A stretch of 64,000 nucleotides of DNA from Chlorobiaceae bacterium (GCA_013335115.1 JAAXWQ010000002.1:186001-250000), one strand, 5' to 3'; counted from the first letter of the stretch, positions 1 through 9,156 are shown. Numbers and translations: made by a program. The notes: generated by a model not told the origin, from the letters alone.

Positions 1-197
1 GCGTACCTCCTGTGCGCTCCTTTTCCGGCCTCCATCGTGCGCTCCTCCTGTTCATGACGAAGCCATGTCGACGCAACCGCAACAACTCCCCGGTTGAAAC
101 TCCCTTTTCCCGACGATACCATTTTGGTCGCCTTACCGTTCCTGCATCCCCTGAATTTTCTTATTATTGGCATATGCCACTAAAACAAGGAAAGCCC

Positions 198-893
198 ATG
201 ATATCACACACTCCACTCAGGAAGCTTGCAGCAGGCTTGCTCATGCTTCCGCTGCTACTCACCGCTACGGCTTGCACCAGGGACGGAAACGGGCGCGCCA
301 CCGGATCGGTCGGGGATATCGACGGCAACCGTTACGGAACCGTCGTCATCGGCGGAAAAGGCTGGATGACGGAAAACCTCCGGGTGGGACGATACAGGAA
401 TGGCGATCCCATCCCCGAGGTGCAGGATTCCTCTGCATGGTCCACCCTGGTGTCGGGGGCCTGGAGCAATTACGGGCATCGGGAAGAAAATGGCAAACGC
501 TTCGGCAAACTCTACAACTGGCATGCCGTGAACGATCCGAGAGGCCTGGCGCCGGTCGGGTGGCATGTGGCGACCGACCGGGAGTGGACGGAACTTGCCG
601 AATCGCTCGGTGGGGAAGCGCGGGCGGGGGAGGCCCTGAAGGCTCCCGGCAAATGGAGCGACCCGGCAGCCGGGGCGGGCAAAGCCAGCGGATTCGACGC
701 ACTGCCGGCCGGAGCCAGGCGTGATAATGACGGTGCGTTCGTCCTGCTCGGGCAGTTCGCCCGCTTCTGGACATCGACCCCGGCCGATGCGGCAAGGGCG
801 TATGGGCGGGCGATGGAGTACTACGACAGCGCCGTAAGGAGGGGTGAGGTTAAAAAGGAGAACGGATTTTCGGTGAGGTGCGTGAAGGACTGA
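198..893 (+). CDS. Lipoprotein with fibrobacter-succinogenes-type (FISUMP) domain
   Basis: A 231-residue predicted outer-membrane or periplasmic lipoprotein. The ATG at 198 has an AAGGA ribosome site at about 186-190 and is followed by a signal peptide ending in a lipobox (LLLTATAC), so it is preferred over an upstream in-frame start at 12. The rest resembles the 'Fibrobacter succinogenes major paralogous domain': a short GNRYGTVVIGGKGWMTENL opening, a YNWHAV segment, GWHVATDREW, an FWTS motif near the end, and a terminal GFSVRCVKD. The domain is common in FCB-group secreted proteins and has no established biochemical role, so I give no function. It converges on sdhB with 61 bases between stops. 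Start and lipoprotein nature are seen in the sequence; the family call rests on motif resemblance. Confidence 0.75.
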   Translation: MISHTPLRKLAAGLLMLPLLLTATACTRDGNGRATGSVGDIDGNRYGTVVIGGKGWMTENLRVGRYRNGDPIPEVQDSSAWSTLVSGAWSNYGHREENGKRFGKLYNWHAVNDPRGLAPVGWHVATDREWTELAESLGGEARAGEALKAPGKWSDPAAGAGKASGFDALPAGARRDNDGAFVLLGQFARFWTSTPADAARAYGRAMEYYDSAVRRGEVKKENGFSVRCVKD

Positions 894-900
894 CCATCGA

Positions 901-933
901 CCGGCAGGTGTGGAAACGCTTCCATCCTGCCGG
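901..933. terminator. Hairpin between convergent genes
   Basis: CCGGCAGG at 901-908 pairs with CCTGCCGG at 926-933, in the short gap between the lipoprotein gene and sdhB. There is no T-tract on either side, so it may be a weak bidirectional terminator or an mRNA 3' end stabiliser. Confidence 0.35.
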
Positions 934-954
934 CAGGGCAAAAAAGGGCTGGCA

Positions 955-1728
955 TCACATCGAGAAGCTGATCGTCTTCTCCTTTTCAGCGAAGACCTTG
1001 GCGGCAAGGAACTCGCGGTTCATGCGGGCGATGTTGGCCACCGAGATCTCCTTGGGACACTCGGCCTCGCAGGCGTAGGTGTTGCTGCAGTTGCCGAAGC
1101 CCAGGCTGTCCATGGTGGCGACCATGTTCTGTACGCGACGCTCGCCCTCCACGCGGCCCTGGGGAAGCAGGGCGAAGTGAGAGACCTTGGCCGACACGAA
1201 GAGCATTGCCGAGGCGTTCGGGCACGAAGCCACGCAGGCGCCGCAGCCGATGCAGGCAGCCGCATCGAACGAGGCGTCCGAATCGTGCTTGGGCACGGGA
1301 ATCGCATTGGCGTCGGGGATACCGCCGGAGTTCACCGTAACGTAACCGCCGGACTGGATGATCTTGTCGAAGGCGCTCCGGTCGACGATGAGGTCCTTGA
1401 GGACCGGGAATGCGCCACAGCGCCAAGGCTCGATGAAAATGTTCTCGCCGTCCTGGAACGAACGCATGTGCAGCTGGCAGGTGGTTACCCCCTTCAGCGG
1501 CCCGTGAGGGCGGCCGTTGATGTAGAGGCTGCAAGTGCCGCAAATGCCCTCGCGACAATCATGGTCGAAGGCGACGGGGTCGACGCCCTGGCTGATCAGC
1601 TGCTGGTTGAGCATGTCGAGCATTTCGAAGAAGGAGCTGTCCGGGGAGATCCCCTTGACCTCATAGGTGACCAGGCCGCCTTTATCCGCGCCGTTTTTCT
1701 GACGCCAAATCTTCAGGGTGAAATTCAT
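955..1728 (-). CDS. sdhB: Succinate dehydrogenase/fumarate reductase iron-sulfur subunit
   Basis: A 257-residue electron-transfer subunit that carries electrons between the flavoprotein and the quinone-reactive membrane anchor. The N-terminal plant-type [2Fe-2S] domain has Cys58, Cys63, Cys66 and Cys84. The C-terminal ferredoxin-like domain has Cys159, Cys162, Cys165, Cys169, then Cys214, Cys220 and Cys224, the ligand pattern for the [4Fe-4S] and [3Fe-4S] centres. It is the last gene of the three-gene operon, 9 bases after sdhA. In green sulfur bacteria this complex is expected to reduce fumarate in the reductive TCA cycle; direction and quinone partner are inferred. The length is normal for the family. 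Confidence 0.95.
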   Translation of the reverse strand: MNFTLKIWRQKNGADKGGLVTYEVKGISPDSSFFEMLDMLNQQLISQGVDPVAFDHDCREGICGTCSLYINGRPHGPLKGVTTCQLHMRSFQDGENIFIEPWRCGAFPVLKDLIVDRSAFDKIIQSGGYVTVNSGGIPDANAIPVPKHDSDASFDAAACIGCGACVASCPNASAMLFVSAKVSHFALLPQGRVEGERRVQNMVATMDSLGFGNCSNTYACEAECPKEISVANIARMNREFLAAKVFAEKEKTISFSM

Positions 1729-1737
1729 GATCGCTGA

Positions 1738-3678
1738 TTATTTATAAGAGCGTTGAGATGGTGTCACCGTTTCGAAGCGGAGCTCTTCCTTGCGCAGTTC
1801 CGGAGCAGAGCCTCCGTCCGTAAACTCCCATGCGCCAACGAATGCGTACGCATCATCGTCGCGCATCGCCTCGCCGTCCGGCGTCTGGTATTCCTCGCGG
1901 AAGTGGCCGCCGCACGACTCGTTCCTCTGCAGCGCGTCGCGGACCATGAGCTCGCCGAGCTCGATGAAATCCTGGACTCGCCAGGCTTTCTCGAGTTCCG
2001 GGTTGTACTCCTTCAGACCTCCCGGGATGCAGACGTTGGCGGCAAATTCAGCCTTCAGTTCGGCGATAAGCCCGAGCGCCTTGTTGAGGCCGGCCTCGTT
2101 CCTTGCCATGCCGCAGTACTCCCACATGATCTTGCCGAGCTTCCGGTGGAAATGGTCGACCGACTCCTTGCCATTGGTGTTCTTCAAGGCGTCAAGGCGG
2201 TCGCGGACACCCTTTGCAGCGGACTCGAACTCCGGAAGGCCCGTATCGATGCGCGGCGTGTGGATTTCGGCGGACAGGAAGTTGGAGATGGTGTACGGCA
2301 GGACGAAATAGCCGTCGGCAAGTCCCTGCATGAGCGCCGAGGCGCCGAGGCGGTTCGCGCCGTGGTCGGAGAAGTTGCACTCGCCGATCGCGTAAAGGCC
2401 GGGGACGGTGGTCATCAGGTCGTAGTCGACCCAGAGGCCGCCCATCGTGTAGTGCACCGCCGGATAAATCATCATCGGGGTCTTGTACGGGTCTTCGGCG
2501 ACGATCTGCTCGTACATCTGGAACAGGTTGCCGTAGCGGGCCGCAATCGCTTCGCGTCCGAGGCGCTTGATGGCGTCGCTGAAGTCGAGGTAGACGGCAA
2601 GGCCGGTGCTGCCCACGCCGAAGCCGGCGTCGCAACGCTCCTTGGCCGCCCTGGAGGCGACGTCCCTGGGGACGAGGTTGCCGAAGGCCGGATAGCGGCG
2701 CTCGAGGTAGTAGTCACGGCGCGCCTCAGGGATATCGGTCGGCTTGATCTCCTTTTTACGAAGCTTTTCGACGTCGGATTTTTCTTTTGGAACCCAGATG
2801 CGTCCGTCGTTGCGGAGGCTTTCGCTCATCAGGGTCAGCTTCGACTGGAACTCCCCGTGGACCGGGATGCAGGTCGGATGGATCTGCGTGAAGCAGGGGT
2901 TCGCGAACAGGGCACCTTTCTTGTAGGCACTCCAGGCCGGTGTGACGTTGGAGCCCATGGCGTTCGTCGAAAGGTAGAACACGTTGCCGTAGCCGCCGGA
3001 AGCCAGCACCACGGCGTGCGCGGAGTAGCGCTCGACCTCGCCGGTGACGAGGTTGCGCGCGATGACGCCCCTTGCCTTGCCGTCGACGATCACCACGTCG
3101 AGGATGTCCCTGCGATTGTACAAGGTCACGTTCCCTTCGGCGATCTGGCGACTCAGTGCGCTATAGGCGCCGATGAGCAGCTGCTGGCCGGTCTGGCCGC
3201 GCGCATAGAAGGTCCTCGAAACCTGCGTGCCGCCGAAGGAGCGGTTGGCCAGCAGGCCGCCATACTCGCGGGCGAACGGCACGCCCTGGGCCACGCAGAG
3301 GTCGATGATCTGCGGACTGATGGAGGCAAGGCGGTAGACATTCGACTCGCGGGCGCGGTAGTCGCCACCCTTGATCGTATCATAGAACAGGCGGTAGACG
3401 CTGTCTCCGTCGTTCTGGTAGTTCTTGGCCGCATTGATGCCGCCCTGTGCTGCGATGCTGTGCGCACGACGGGGGGTATCCTGATAGCAGAACACCTTGA
3501 CGTTGTAACCGAGCTGGCCAAGTGTCGCCGCCGCCGAGGCGCCAGCAAGTCCGGTGCCGACGACGATGACGTCGAGTTTTCGCTTGTTGTTCGGATTGAC
3601 CAGTTTGCACCCGGACTTGTAGGAGGCCCATTGTTCAGCCAATGGACCCTTGGGTGCCCCTGCATTCAGGTTAATCAT
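1738..3678 (-). CDS. sdhA: Succinate dehydrogenase/fumarate reductase flavoprotein subunit
   Basis: A 646-residue catalytic subunit interconverting succinate and fumarate on the cytoplasmic face. The N-terminal FAD-binding Rossmann segment is [16 protein letters not shown] (around residue 40). The His-Ser-Ile-Ala-Ala-Gln-Gly-Gly segment contains the histidine that binds FAD covalently in this family. A C-terminal [17 protein letters not shown] segment is typical of the FAD/active-site region. It lies between sdhC upstream and sdhB downstream. The length and the b558-type anchor put it in the group of Bacillus subtilis SdhA and Wolinella FrdA (type B). Sequence alone cannot decide between dehydrogenase and reductase; the autotrophic context favours fumarate reduction. 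Confidence 0.95.
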   Translation of the reverse strand: MINLNAGAPKGPLAEQWASYKSGCKLVNPNNKRKLDVIVVGTGLAGASAAATLGQLGYNVKVFCYQDTPRRAHSIAAQGGINAAKNYQNDGDSVYRLFYDTIKGGDYRARESNVYRLASISPQIIDLCVAQGVPFAREYGGLLANRSFGGTQVSRTFYARGQTGQQLLIGAYSALSRQIAEGNVTLYNRRDILDVVIVDGKARGVIARNLVTGEVERYSAHAVVLASGGYGNVFYLSTNAMGSNVTPAWSAYKKGALFANPCFTQIHPTCIPVHGEFQSKLTLMSESLRNDGRIWVPKEKSDVEKLRKKEIKPTDIPEARRDYYLERRYPAFGNLVPRDVASRAAKERCDAGFGVGSTGLAVYLDFSDAIKRLGREAIAARYGNLFQMYEQIVAEDPYKTPMMIYPAVHYTMGGLWVDYDLMTTVPGLYAIGECNFSDHGANRLGASALMQGLADGYFVLPYTISNFLSAEIHTPRIDTGLPEFESAAKGVRDRLDALKNTNGKESVDHFHRKLGKIMWEYCGMARNEAGLNKALGLIAELKAEFAANVCIPGGLKEYNPELEKAWRVQDFIELGELMVRDALQRNESCGGHFREEYQTPDGEAMRDDDAYAFVGAWEFTDGGSAPELRKEELRFETVTPSQRSYK

Positions 3679-3732
3679 GTACGGTGTTGTTTGCAGTGTC
3701 GTTCATGGAGATCGGACGGAGATGCAGGAGCG

Positions 3733-4398
3733 TCACCTGGAGAACATGACCCAGAGCGGAATGATCATGAACCCGCCGGCGACGACGACCGAATAGATCG
3801 TGCTCGCTGCCTTGACTGCCCCGGTGTACTTGGTGTGGTTGAACCCCATCGTCTGGAAAGCCGCCTGGAGGGCATGGTTCAGATGGAACCCGAGGAACAG
3901 GAACCCGACCATGTAGGCCGCCGAATATCCCTTGTCGGCGAACAGCACGAGCGTCCGGTGGTAGAAGTCATGGCGTTCCACACCTGCAGGAGGTGCGACC
4001 AGGCCGATCTTGATGAAGTAGAAATCGATGAAATGAAGGGCGAGGAAGATCGTCACGATGATGCCGCTGTGGAGCATGTACCTGGAGAGCGGGGAGGTTT
4101 CGCTGAGGTTCCGGTGCTGGTAGCGGACCGGCCTGGAGGCGCGGTTCCGGATACTGACCAGGAGGCCGAAGAGCATGTGCAGGAGGAATCCGCCGAAGAG
4201 AACCACCTCCATGCCCCTGATCACCGGATTGGTGCCCATGAAGCTTGCCGCCGCCGAGAAGGCGCGCCCGTCGTCGTTGGCGAGCAGCAGCAGGTTGATA
4301 CCGAGGTGAACCAGGAGAAACACAACCAGGAATAATCCGGCGAGAGCCATGATCACTTTGCTGGTTATGGATGATAATTTGCGCGAGGAGCTGTCCAT
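3733..4398 (-). CDS. sdhC: Succinate dehydrogenase cytochrome b558 membrane anchor
   Basis: A 221-residue membrane anchor of the b558 (type B, single-polypeptide, di-haem) family, with about five hydrophobic helices (near 15-35, 65-85, 110-135, 165-185 and 200-218). Candidate haem-ligand histidines lie in FLLVHLGINL, LHSGIIV, LALHFIDFY and GFHLNHALQ. The ATG at 4398 has an AAAAGGATT ribosome site just upstream, so the in-frame start at 4458 is rejected. It is the first gene of the sdhCAB operon. A promoter-like -33/-7 pair ends about 58 bases upstream (4456-4487). Confidence 0.9.
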   Translation of the reverse strand: MDSSSRKLSSITSKVIMALAGLFLVVFLLVHLGINLLLLANDDGRAFSAAASFMGTNPVIRGMEVVLFGGFLLHMLFGLLVSIRNRASRPVRYQHRNLSETSPLSRYMLHSGIIVTIFLALHFIDFYFIKIGLVAPPAGVERHDFYHRTLVLFADKGYSAAYMVGFLFLGFHLNHALQAAFQTMGFNHTKYTGAVKAASTIYSVVVAGGFMIIPLWVMFSR

Positions 4399-4455
4399 AA
4401 TCCTTTTGGTTTCGATAGGAAAGAACAGTTCCAGCAAATGCTGACAAGAATGACG

Positions 4456-4487
4456 CAAAGGTAACGCATCCGAGCCAAACTTCCAAA
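4456..4487 (-). promoter_or_regulatory. Putative FCB-type -33/-7 promoter of sdhCAB
   Basis: On the minus strand TTTG (4484-4487) is followed, after exactly 20 bases, by TACCTTTG (4456-4463). This matches the TTTG and TAnnTTTG consensus known for the primary sigma factor of Bacteroidetes. Transcription would start about 7 bases downstream, giving a leader of roughly 50 bases before the sdhC ATG. It is a pattern match only. Confidence 0.5.
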
Positions 4488-4607
4488 AAACGCATCATAA
4501 CAATAGTTACAACACAGCCACAGATAAACGGGGGTAGCTGCCGGCATATCTTTCAGAACAGAAGTGCAGCGACTAAACCCTCCGTATGGTGGCCGAAGAA
4601 AAATAAT

Positions 4608-5276
4608 TCACGGCCAGAGGATCGCCACTGCCCTGACCGGGCAGGCTTCGGCGCCACGGACAGGCAGCGGGAATACGGCCAGCGTGCATCCTGACGGAGG
4701 AAGGAGATGGAGGTTCGCCAGGTTTTCGACCAGTAGCACGCCCCTGCGGAGCAACCGCAGGTGGACCGGAAAGCCTTGCGAATCGAAGGTATCGAAGGAG
4801 GGGGCGTCGATGCCTACGCCCTTGAGCCCCATGCCGGCGAGCCATTCGGCAGCTTCGTCGTCGAGCACCGGATATCCGGAGCCATAAGCCGCTTGTCCCC
4901 AAAATCGGGCCCATCCCGTATGGAGCAACACGAAATCCGCCGCGCCGATTGCCGTGCCGTATGGCTCCAGCAACCGCTGCCGGATGACGCCATCCGTTAC
5001 GGCGCAGGCATCGATTACCGCGACCCTTCCCATGAACTGCCCGGGCACGAAACGGTCGATTGTCGCCGCACCATCGATCAGGTGGGCCGGAGCGTCGAGA
5101 TGGGTGCCCGTATGGGACGACAGGTGGATCGACTGTTCGGCGAACCCGTCATCGTTGACGGTCGCGAGCGGCAGGAACTCGGGGGCGGGCGTGCCCGGCC
5201 AGAGAGGCATCTCCGGGCAGATGGGGTGGCTGAGGTCGATCACCTCGACCGACCCGGGGGTTTGTTGCTGCATCAT
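4608..5276 (-). CDS. Cyclase-family metal-dependent hydrolase (kynurenine-formamidase-like)
   Basis: A 222-residue member of the cyclase/kynurenine formamidase superfamily. The hallmark HTGTHLDAPAH sits around residues 55-65 and supplies the metal-binding His and Asp residues. Its opening (VIDLSHPICPEMPLWPG) is also typical. Family members hydrolyse amide or lactam substrates; the actual substrate cannot be told here, and no tryptophan-degradation genes are nearby. The start at 5276 (ATGATG) overlaps the TGA stop of the upstream hydrolase gene, which implies translational coupling and argues against the long upstream extension to 5411. No signal peptide is seen, so it is probably cytoplasmic. 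Confidence 0.8.
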   Translation of the reverse strand: MMQQQTPGSVEVIDLSHPICPEMPLWPGTPAPEFLPLATVNDDGFAEQSIHLSSHTGTHLDAPAHLIDGAATIDRFVPGQFMGRVAVIDACAVTDGVIRQRLLEPYGTAIGAADFVLLHTGWARFWGQAAYGSGYPVLDDEAAEWLAGMGLKGVGIDAPSFDTFDSQGFPVHLRLLRRGVLLVENLANLHLLPPSGCTLAVFPLPVRGAEACPVRAVAILWP

Positions 5277-6085
5277 CGGGATTTGGCAAGGCCGGGAACA
5301 GGGATTGGCCGGCCGGCCTCGATTCTGCGTGCGATGAATCCCGTGACCTCGTTGACGGCTGCCAACCTTTCGCAGTCGCAAAAGATCTGGTGGTCGGTCT
5401 TTTCGAACCAAGCCACCCGCTTGTCTGCCGCCGGGGTGCCGAGGGCCTGCATGACCAACCCTGCGCTTTCCGGCAGGACAATGCTTTCATGCCTGCCGTG
5501 GAGGATGAGCGCCGGGGCCCGGACCTCGCTCATGACCGGTATCGTCGCCTCGAGCAGGTCGAACATCGACAGGATTGCCCGGGTCGGGGCCCACCGGTAC
5601 TGCTCCGGCATGATGGCGACCTCCGGATCGGCGAAACAGGCCTGCATATCCCAACGATCGACAACCCTGCCGACCAGCGGAGCAAGGAAATGGAGCGGCC
5701 TGCCGGGAGCCAGGGGGGAGACGATCCTCAGGGGAGGAGTCGCCAGGATGACCGAATCGACCAGCTCGGGATACCGCGCCGCAAGCTGCAGGGCAAGGAG
5801 CGAACCCATGCTGTGACCAAGGACGACGAGCGTTCCCCCGGTCCCGGCTGCTGCAATCAGGGCATGTGCGGCATCGTCGAGCCAGTCGTGCCAGGTGACG
5901 CCGCGCAGCGCATCGGGCGAGGCCTGCCCATGGCCACGCAGCAACGGGGTAACCAGTTCGAGGCCGGTCTGCCTGACAGATTCGAAAAGCGGCCTCACGC
6001 TTTCGAGGTTTGCCGTGAAACCGTGCAGTATCATTACTCCCGTGAGCCTACGACCGCCACGGCCATCGTTCCCCTCGATCGTCAT
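5273..6085 (-). CDS. Alpha/beta hydrolase (carboxylesterase or thermostable monoacylglycerol-lipase type)
   Basis: A 270-residue alpha/beta hydrolase. An oxyanion-hole HGF motif (LHGFTAN) follows the first strand near residue 20. The nucleophile elbow is GHSMG near residue 93. A late Asp/His pair is plausible (DHQIFCDCE near residue 235). The pattern HGF...RGHG...GHSMG is that of carboxylesterase Est30-like enzymes. Substrate unknown. Its stop overlaps the start of the cyclase-family gene by 4 bases, so the two are co-translated. No signal peptide. It diverges from rlpA. Confidence 0.85.
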   Translation of the reverse strand: MTIEGNDGRGGRRLTGVMILHGFTANLESVRPLFESVRQTGLELVTPLLRGHGQASPDALRGVTWHDWLDDAAHALIAAAGTGGTLVVLGHSMGSLLALQLAARYPELVDSVILATPPLRIVSPLAPGRPLHFLAPLVGRVVDRWDMQACFADPEVAIMPEQYRWAPTRAILSMFDLLEATIPVMSEVRAPALILHGRHESIVLPESAGLVMQALGTPAADKRVAWFEKTDHQIFCDCERLAAVNEVTGFIARRIEAGRPIPVPGLAKSR

Positions 6086-6261
6086 TCCTTATGCATGCCT
6101 ATGTTGAGATAAATGTCCCGCAACTCCTCGCGCCACGCCGACAGGGCTCCTGTCGAAGAGCAAATATACCAAGGGCATCGTGGAAATTCTCGCGAATTGG
6201 CTATTTTTTCAGAATGGAACGGACCCTCCGGCATGAATCGTTCCTGAAGCATGACTGTACC

Positions 6262-6774
6262 ATGACCATAAGAAAATACCTTCCGGCGCTCTTCGCGCTC
6301 CTGCTCCTGGGCCTCGGCGCCTGCACTTCGACTCGAGCGCCGTACACCCCGGCGCGAAGGAGCGGACTCTCACCCGAAGAGGCCTACCGCCTCGGCAAAC
6401 TCAAGAACGACCCCTACATCATCGCGGGCAGGGTCTACGTTCCCATGAGCTTCGACCAGGTCTACGCCTACGAGGAGACCGGCATCGCCTCATGGTACGG
6501 TCAGGAGACCCTCGACCAGCACAACGGACAGCCCACGGCATACGGTGAAATATTCGATCCCGGCCGTCCGAGCGCAGCCCACAAATACCTTCCGCTGCCC
6601 ATGATCGTCAGGGTGACCAACCTCGAGAACAACAAATCAATCGAGGTACGGGTCAACGACCGGGGTCCATTCGTCGATGACCGCGTCATCGACCTGAGCG
6701 CCGAAGCCGCAAAGCAGCTCGGCTACTACGAAAAAGGCACCGCAAGGGTCAAGGTGGAATCGGTCTACCGGTAG
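6262..6774 (+). CDS. rlpA: RlpA-like septal ring lipoprotein (lytic transglycosylase domain)
   Basis: A 170-residue lipoprotein with an N-terminal signal and a lipobox (LLLGLGAC). The double-psi beta-barrel domain lies from about residue 75 to the end: GIASWYGQE opens it and VRVNDRGPFVDDRVIDLS is the conserved RlpA core. The Asp in NDRGPF corresponds to the catalytic acid of RlpA transglycosylases, which cut glycan strands lacking stem peptides. There is no C-terminal SPOR domain, so septal targeting is not supported here. The ATG at 6262 is chosen because it begins the signal peptide directly; upstream in-frame starts (6214, 6091) would bury it. Confidence 0.88.
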   Translation: MTIRKYLPALFALLLLGLGACTSTRAPYTPARRSGLSPEEAYRLGKLKNDPYIIAGRVYVPMSFDQVYAYEETGIASWYGQETLDQHNGQPTAYGEIFDPGRPSAAHKYLPLPMIVRVTNLENNKSIEVRVNDRGPFVDDRVIDLSAEAAKQLGYYEKGTARVKVESVYR

Positions 6775-6782
6775 GGGGGGGG

Positions 6783-6840
6783 AATGAAGAATGATGAATG
6801 ATAAGGGATGAATGATGAATGAAGAGGGATGAGGGATGAA
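6783..6840 (+). repeat. Left heptamer repeat array
   Basis: Degenerate tandem copies of a 7-base unit (GATGAAT/AATGATG) immediately after rlpA. The array is the reverse complement of the better-preserved array at 7293-7362 on the other side of the four-helix-bundle gene, so the two arrays form a long interrupted inverted repeat. Confidence 0.8.
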
Positions 6841-6895
6841 TTGCAAATCCATCAACATTCATTCATGATTAAAGTTACATGCAGTTACATGCACC

Positions 6896-7264
6896 GTGCA
6901 GCAGGATAATTCCCCGTACATTACCGGGCGAACGTTTCAGTTCGCCATTCGGATAGTTGCACTTTGCCAGTGCCTGGAAAAAGAGGGGGCTGTTTCTAAG
7001 GTGCTGTCAACTCAGCTGCTGAAATCAGGCACTTCTGTCGGGGCGAATGTAGAAGAAGCTCAGGCCGGGCAAAGTAAAGCTGACTTTACCGCCAAAATGT
7101 CCATAGCCAGAAAAGAGGCTCGTGAAACGAATTACTGGCTCAGACTACTGAAAGAATCTCAAATTTTACGATCAACCGACCTTGATTTCCTGCTTGAGGA
7201 GTCGGACCAACTGATTCGAATCCTGACCAGCATCGTAAAGTCCGCTCAAAAAAATAAGTGCTGA
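6896..7264 (+). CDS. Four-helix-bundle protein (S23 / 23S rRNA intervening-sequence family)
   Basis: A 122-residue, entirely helical protein of the S23 / four-helix-bundle family, related to proteins encoded in 23S rRNA intervening sequences and to Avd accessory proteins of diversity-generating retroelements. The characteristic stretch is LLKSGTSVGANVEEAQAGQS (about residues 42-61), then KEARETNYWLRLL. The start is a GTG at 6896 without a clear ribosome site. Here it is a free-standing gene with no rRNA, reverse transcriptase or variable region nearby. It is bracketed by inverted heptamer arrays, which suggests it sits in a small mobile or formerly mobile unit. Function unknown. Confidence 0.85.
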   Translation: MQQDNSPYITGRTFQFAIRIVALCQCLEKEGAVSKVLSTQLLKSGTSVGANVEEAQAGQSKADFTAKMSIARKEARETNYWLRLLKESQILRSTDLDFLLEESDQLIRILTSIVKSAQKNKC

Positions 7265-7292
7265 ATGGCGAATCACGCGATTCACAACTCAG

Positions 7293-7362
7293 CACTCATC
7301 ACTCATCATTCATCACTCATCATTCATCATTCATCACTCATCATTCATCACTCATCATTCAT
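7293..7362 (+). repeat. Right heptamer repeat array
   Basis: About ten near-perfect tandem copies of a 7-base unit alternating CATCACT and CATCATT, ending about 5 bases before the transaldolase stop codon. It is inverted relative to 6783-6840. There are no spacers, so it is not a CRISPR array. Confidence 0.9.
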
Positions 7363-7367
7363 AACCC

Positions 7368-8036
7368 TTACCGCTTCATCACGGCGGCGTCTTCCATGAA
7401 CTTCTTCAGGCCGGCGTCGGTCAGGGGGTGGTTTGCCAGCTGTTTGATGACCGAGAAGGGGATGGTGGCGATGTCGGCGCCGATCATGGAGGCTTCGACG
7501 ACGTGCTGCGGGTGGCGGACGCTGGCCACGATCACCTCGGTGAGGTAGCCGTAGTTGTCGTACATGGTTACGATCTGCTCGACCAGGCCCATGCCGTCGG
7601 TGCTGATGTCGTCCAGCCTGCCCACGAAGGGGCTGACATAGTCGGCACCTGCCTTGGCGGCGAGCAGCGCCTGGTTGGGCGAGAAGACCAGCGTGGCGTT
7701 GGTCCTGATGCCCTGCTGCGAGAGGTACCGGATGGCCTTGAGGCCGTCGACGGTGAGCGGGCACTTGACGACTACGTTTTCGTGGATGGCCGCAAGGTCC
7801 TCGCCCTGGGCGATCATCTCCTCAGACTTCAGCGTGGTGACCTCGGCGCTGACCGGGCCATCGACGATGTCGCAGATCTTCGAGATATGCTCCTTGAAGT
7901 CGCTGTAGGTGAAGTTCGACGGGTCCTTCACGATTTTGGCGATCAGCGACGGGTTGGTCGTGACGCCGTCGAGCACACCGAGTTCGGCCGCGGCGCGGAT
8001 CTCGTCGAGGCTTGCCGTATCGATAAAGAATTTCAT
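7368..8036 (-). CDS. tal: Transaldolase, TalC / fructose-6-phosphate-aldolase-like
   Basis: A 222-residue short transaldolase of the subfamily that includes MipB/TalC. It forms a Schiff base with a donor ketose in the non-oxidative pentose phosphate pathway. The opening [21 protein letters not shown] (25-32) and the catalytic Lys91 in VVVKCPLT are all present, as is the C-terminal SVRHPQHV segment. The length is right for the short family, not the 310+ residue E. coli TalB type. It is 11 bases downstream of the deoxyhypusine-synthase-like gene, on the same strand, so the two probably share a transcript. Transaldolase versus F6P aldolase cannot be settled from sequence. Confidence 0.92.
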   Translation of the reverse strand: MKFFIDTASLDEIRAAAELGVLDGVTTNPSLIAKIVKDPSNFTYSDFKEHISKICDIVDGPVSAEVTTLKSEEMIAQGEDLAAIHENVVVKCPLTVDGLKAIRYLSQQGIRTNATLVFSPNQALLAAKAGADYVSPFVGRLDDISTDGMGLVEQIVTMYDNYGYLTEVIVASVRHPQHVVEASMIGADIATIPFSVIKQLANHPLTDAGLKKFMEDAAVMKR

Positions 8037-8047
8037 TGGTTTCCTCC

Positions 8048-9097
8048 TCAGGCGTTGACGGTTTTTGCGTCGAGCATGGCATTGAAATTCCTGGCCGGGC
8101 GCCCCTGCCAGTTGCCCTTGTGGTAGGCGTAGCCGGCGATGAGCGGCATGGCGATCGTCGCTTCGGCGTAGACCATCTGCTCGAAGACCGTGTCGACCTT
8201 GCCCCAGGAGCTGGCCTCTTTCAGCGTCGAGCCGGACAGTGCGCCGTCGCGCTCGTCGGCCACCGTGACCTGCACCGCGTAGGTGTGCATCGAGACATCC
8301 TCGTAACCGAGCACCTCGGCCGCGACGACGATGTCCTGCGTGAAGTTCTTCGGCACGCCGCCGCCGATCATGAAGATACCGGTCTTGTCGTTCTCGATCT
8401 TGATCTTGGTCAGTTCACGGAAGTCCTTGACCGAGTCGATGGAGACGTGGCTGTCGGGGTTGTGCCACTGGTGGTGCACCAGCCCGAAGCCGGCGGAGCA
8501 GTCGGAGAAGGCAGGGCAGAAGATCGGCACGCCCTTCTCGTAAGCCTTGTAGACGATGGAGTTCCTGTCGTGCCCCTTCTCTTCGATGTAGCGGCCCATC
8601 TCGACGATGAACTCGCGCGAGGAGTAGGCGCCGGGCTGCATGGAGTTGGCGATAACGGCCGTGGTGTCGTCGCAGATGCGGAGGTCGTCCTCGTCGATGT
8701 AGGTGTCGTAGATACGGTCGATGGCGAGTTCGCGAAGCTCGGAGTCGTCAGCGAACTGGCTGCCCTTGTAGTGCTTGAAGCCGAGGGCTTCGAAGAAGTC
8801 CTGGTCGACGATGTTGGCGCCGGTCGAGACGATGACGTCCACCATGTTGTTGTCGAGCATGTCGACGATGACCTGCTTGAGCCCGGCGCTGATGAGCGAG
8901 CCTGCAAGCGTCAGGATGACGGCGCAATCCTTGTCCTTCTGCATGAGGTCGACGATCGTCGCGGCCCGGGCCAGGTTCCTTGCCTGGAATGCCATGTCGG
9001 CCATCTGCTCGACCATCGGGACGACGTTGTGCTTCTTGATCTCGATATGCCTGATCGGTTCCTTCAGAAACTCGCCTTTCTTCAAATCTTTCTGCAT
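8048..9097 (-). CDS. Deoxyhypusine-synthase-like protein
   Basis: A 349-residue NAD-dependent protein of the deoxyhypusine synthase family. The NAD-binding and core segments are visible: [38 protein letters not shown]. The [12 protein letters not shown] segment contains the lysine equivalent to the spermidine-linked catalytic Lys329 of human DHS. Bacteria lack eIF5A/hypusine, so the family is usually assigned to polyamine chemistry (for example homospermidine-synthase-like) or left unassigned. The catalytic lysine suggests it is an active aminobutyl-transferase. It is the first gene of a pair with the transaldolase; an SRP RNA gene lies directly upstream on the same strand. Confidence 0.85.
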   Translation of the reverse strand: MQKDLKKGEFLKEPIRHIEIKKHNVVPMVEQMADMAFQARNLARAATIVDLMQKDKDCAVILTLAGSLISAGLKQVIVDMLDNNMVDVIVSTGANIVDQDFFEALGFKHYKGSQFADDSELRELAIDRIYDTYIDEDDLRICDDTTAVIANSMQPGAYSSREFIVEMGRYIEEKGHDRNSIVYKAYEKGVPIFCPAFSDCSAGFGLVHHQWHNPDSHVSIDSVKDFRELTKIKIENDKTGIFMIGGGVPKNFTQDIVVAAEVLGYEDVSMHTYAVQVTVADERDGALSGSTLKEASSWGKVDTVFEQMVYAEATIAMPLIAGYAYHKGNWQGRPARNFNAMLDAKTVNA

Positions 9098-9156
9098 GGT
9101 GGCTCCTGTATCTTCAGCTTTGCTGGTTAAAGTGGCTTCATTTAAACAAAAAAAAA

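Noticed and set aside
1-197. Upstream extension of the lipoprotein gene to position 12
   Set aside because: It would put more than 60 residues before the signal peptide; the ATG at 198 has a ribosome site.
1753-4335. An 860-residue open frame on the plus strand antisense to sdhA and sdhC
   Set aside because: It mirrors genes with clear homology on the other strand, has no family motifs and no ribosome site. Long antisense frames are expected at this GC content.
7293-7362. CRISPR-like repeat
   Set aside because: Units are 7 bases with no spacers between them; it is a simple tandem array.
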